The translations under genes and the position numbers were made by a program. Source: Azadirachta indica (taxonomy: Eukaryota; Streptophyta; Magnoliopsida; Sapindales; Meliaceae). From it: DNA of 64,000 bases. The stretch lies in the NCBI GenBank assembly GCA_022749755.1, contig CM040442.1, positions 6,918,457 to 6,982,456 on the forward strand. Direction: 5' to 3'. Below, piece by piece: positions 60,230 to 64,000 of this stretch. Under the pieces are notes generated by a model, which saw only the letters and a list, made by a program, of their open reading frames with translations, did no database searches and was not told the DNA's origin. Within the stretch, counting starts at the first letter, position 1, and each line of letters begins with the position of its first letter.

Positions 60230-63200
60230 TATATTAAAGTTTCTCTTATTATTATTAACTATTTTAGGTGTTTAGAATCTAATATAATCCGATCAATTTA
60301 TTCGATCTAATCTGAGTTAATTTGTTTTAAAATAAATTTGATAGATTAGTAGACCGGATTGAATTGAAAAATATGAAATTCACTAAAATAAATTGGATTA
60401 TAAACCTTTATTGTGAATTTGTCAAAATCTGATCTAATTTATAAAAAATAATATAATAATTTTTTAAATAAAAATTAGTTTATTGTACATAAAATTATAT
60501 CTATATTATATGAACTATAAAGTACATATATACACTAACTAGACATTTCTTTATGAACTTTCTTTTTCTTTATTCTCAACTTTTTTTTTTGGTTTTGATT
60601 TTAAGATGATTATATATTTCTTATTTATGATATACTTATTTTTTGTTAAAATAAAATTTGATAGTATTTTATGAAAACTTATAAGCTTTAATCATGTGTT
60701 CTTGTAGATTTAATGTGATTATTTTTGTTATATTTTTATTTTTTATATAACTTTATAGAATACAGTTTTTTTATTAAAAGGAAACCCGATTATAATTATT
60801 CATTTATTCATTTTTATTATTTATTATTTATTTTAAATAAATATATTTGTTTAGAAGTTTAAATAAATCGGCTATATGGTTCAGTTGGGGCGAGATTTAA
60901 CTTTAAGAAATAGTGACAAGTATTCAATTTCAATTTCAAGAGATAATGACTAATCTTATCAATACACTAGCGTATAACTTCCCAAATATGTTAATGATAA
61001 TTGTTTATCTATATTCTCTTGTAAGATAGTGTTCCATGACCCAGCGTCACCATCAAGGTAAATATTGCTTAAATTGGATACAGACGATTATAAGTAGGGC
61101 TAACTAAATTTGATTAAGAATCCAAACTAGTCAATTTTTCAATGCATGTAGATTTTATATATAATTTATTGTATAAAAAAATAGATATAAATAAATAAGT
61201 TAATTATTTTAAAAGAAAAATCAATAAAATTAACTTAAGTATAAGTAGTGTTAGAAATTAGTAAAACTATTCACAAATTCTATTTATAAAATTTAATTTT
61301 ACATTGCTATATCATTACTACATTTGTGTGTTATAAATTAATAAAACTATACACGAATTTTATTTAAAGAAATTAATATTGCATTATTGTATTGTTTCCA
61401 TTTGTGTGTGTACATTATTACATAAATAGATCTAACATATTGTATAATTTTTAGATTATTTCAATAACATTATGTTACAACTTTATTGAGGCTTAAAAGG
61501 ACAATCATCAATGTTAATTTATATTTTGAAAATATAAATGTTAGGTAAGATGGTCTAATAAAATTATACAACATAATTATTTTTTTTTTATATCATAATT
61601 ACTAAACATTTTCATACTGATTTTTTTTCATATTGATATATGATGTAATCATCTCATTTAATTCTATCTTTATCTTTAAAAAATATGTTAAAGGTAAAGA
61701 TGGTAAGTATCAGATATATAATATATGCATACAAACAAATGTAATTAATTTTTTTGATCAATTTATTACTTTATATGGTAAGAATCAAAATATCATTCAT
61801 CAATTATCATTTTTTTATTTTTTTAATATAAAAGACCCCAAATTAATAAAAATCCTTTATTATATAATTTTTTCTCACTATTCAAAACTATTTTTCTCAA
61901 TAAAATGTAAATTTCGAATTAATAATATTTTTTTAAATCAAATTAATCTATAAAAAAAAATATGAGTCTCCTAAATCAATGGGGTGCAATAAGATAAATA
62001 ATGAGTGGATGTATAAAGATAAGACAGTGAAATAAAAAGGAAATTTAAAAAAAAAAAAGGGAATATTATCCGAAAGAAAACCACGCACGCCATTCAATAC
62101 ACTCAACGTCACAAATCCCTCTAAGCCGTTCGAAAACCTCTCACGATATCCCCTCACATTTAATGTCCCTCATCGAAAAATAATAATCCCCTGCTCTGCA
62201 CCACACTGTAAACAGTATGGTCTCGCCTGTTCCCACGCACCCAATTTTCCTTTTATTTTATGATTTTAAGCTTACATCAAATGCGGTGGAATAGTGGCCT
62301 AAGCAACGGATCAGATCTTATTTTAATTTTATAATACTTTTTTAATACTACATAGGTAACTACTAATATTATATTATTAATATTACGTTAAAAATTTATC
62401 AAAATTTTATATTGAATTATCTATCCTCGTATGTAAAAAAAATTTATCTGTATTTTAATATAATAAATATATATTTATATTAAATATTTTTTTTCACATA
62501 CAATTTAAAAGAAGATTATCTTACTGACTTTGGTCAGTAGGGTTCCAAGCCAAAATTTTATGTTAGATTCCAAGCTTCTAACTACGTTCTTTTAATTTTA
62601 TTTTTAAATATTATGTAATTGTGAATCAAATCTCTTCCTTTCCTACTGGATGTGAACAATTCAACTTTTTTTTTTCAGCATGAATATATGAAAATATTTA
62701 AATTTATGGGGTAAAATAATTTTATAAATATTAATAAAATCTCATCCTGTTTTGTTTGAATTTTTTAAATCGGTGATTTATTTTCAATAAATTTTTAATA
62801 TAATATAGTAAATTATATGTAGTTTTTTTTTTAAAAAAATATATAACTAAAAATAAATATTAGTATATCAATTTGTATGCATATAATTTATATAAGAGTT
62901 TATATTTCTAATATTATTATATATTATAATTTATAAACGAGATTATATAAACTTTTAATTAAATCTCAACAAAGATACAGAACAAATTTTGAAAAGTTTT
63001 ACTAAAATTTTTAAAAATATTAAAAATTTACTAATAATATTTAGAAATTGGTAGAATTTAAAAAATATTGCAATAAAAAAAATTTAAGATTAACAAAATC
63101 AATAAAAACTATTTGGAGCTTAACTAAAGTAAATTAATTAAAAAAACGACAACATATTTGTGAGTGCATCATCATCTTCTCTGATTACGCGAAGCATGTT

Positions 63201-64000
63201 ACTACTTCCTTGGGATGTGAAACGACAACGAAAGAGAAAAGTTGAAAAGCCAATTTTGGTAACGACGCGTGAAAAATACGCGCCCAGTTATCTGCCATTC
63301 TCTTTTTCCCGTACACCTCTCCACAGACTACGTGCCCCCGTTTCTCAATCAGCCACCGCACGGTAAGCTGATGATCACAGATCACTCCACTCGCGATCAT
63401 GTCGGTTGATTAATTTTTCTTTCTTCCTTTCTTTCTTTTTTTTAAATTTAAATACCCGCCTTTTATAAATTCAAATATTAAATTGAAAATTGGTTGAATG
63501 AGGTCATGTTTCGTTCAAACTATAATTGTTTATGTACCAAATTTAGACTATTAATATAAAAATGATAAGTGACAAATACATTTTACCATATAAAGATTTT
63601 TAATTAATTGATTGATAAAAATTTAATCTTACTGTACAAATATCTTGATAAATTAATTAACCAAATTACAAGCTGATATATAAGGGGTTTTAATGAATTA
63701 ATTAATAAAATTTTCATCATACATTATCAAAACCCTTTATTTATATGAAAAAATTAGTATTCTGAGTGAGATTAGTTGAATTTATAATTTAAATATATAA
63801 ATATTTTTTGCGCATAATTAAAGATCAAGTTGCAAAAAATGACAAAAATATCTTATATAAATTTATCTATCTCAACTAGCACGATATTATATAATTGATT
63901 AAAAAATAGAAAATATTTGTTTGACTTTCAAATTCTCTTTATTGACTATTGAACGACATATAAATTTTTATAAGAAGTATATTAAAATTCTAAAAATGAT
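60230..64000. other. AT-rich intergenic with two GC-richer patches
   Basis: No supported gene. Patches at ~62080-62260 and ~63145-63420 are less AT-rich and contain ACGCGT-type and CACGCAC motifs; they may be promoter or first-exon remnants of genes beyond this window. The remaining frames are short and low-complexity. Confidence 0.45.

Noticed and set aside
1..64000. tRNA, rRNA and viral genes
   Set aside because: No cloverleaf with conserved tRNA boxes, no rRNA core sequence and no viral replicase or coat motif was recognised on either strand by reading; a dedicated scan was not possible.

Overview
This is AT-rich nuclear DNA of a flowering plant, almost certainly a eudicot. The evidence is GT-AG introns, TATA boxes, a plant VQ-motif protein, LRR receptor-like proteins (RLPs), and LTR and LINE remnants. 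The style of the RLP and glycerol kinase genes would fit a woody rosid such as Citrus, but nothing here proves the species. Exon borders were placed by eye from reading frame, splice sites and comparison between paralogues; they may be off by a base or so.

Layout, left to right. (1) 1-247: first exon of an RLP on the minus strand, cut by the window edge. (2) 3.48-7.75 kb: an old LTR-flanked element with a 5-bp target duplication, a gene-like but decayed internal part and a 40-bp-period minisatellite. (3) 7.9-11.3 kb: a diverged pair of proline-rich short sequences either side of a twice-frameshifted aspartyl protease pseudogene, plus a long inverted repeat. (4) 12.0-25.5 kb: four clear and one divergent gene for small secreted peptides sharing a C-terminal 'GRDxDxPR...SPxxPPGK' block, with a LINE 3' end and a VQ-protein gene among them. 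(5) 26.8-51.2 kb: the RLP cluster. It has one intact seven-exon gene (26828-31625, 1007 aa), one nearly intact gene with a one-base deletion (45014-48702), a badly decayed copy (49.35-51.19 kb), a copy broken by nested duplications (37.8-43.9 kb) and two stubs (33.3 and 35.35 kb). (6) 51470-54001: glycerol kinase, four exons, minus strand. (7) 54-64 kb: mostly gene-poor AT-rich DNA with a few GC-richer islands.

Working together: RLPs are cell-surface receptors without a kinase that normally signal through adaptor kinases; VQ proteins act with WRKY factors below MAP kinases; glycerol kinase (GLI1/NHO1 in Arabidopsis) is needed for glycerol catabolism and nonhost resistance. The window is therefore rich in defence-type genes. 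The most novel item is the tandem family of secreted peptide precursors beside the RLP cluster. A ligand-receptor link is only a hypothesis. A ~165-bp module containing W-box cores recurs six times, mostly upstream of RLP starts or relics.
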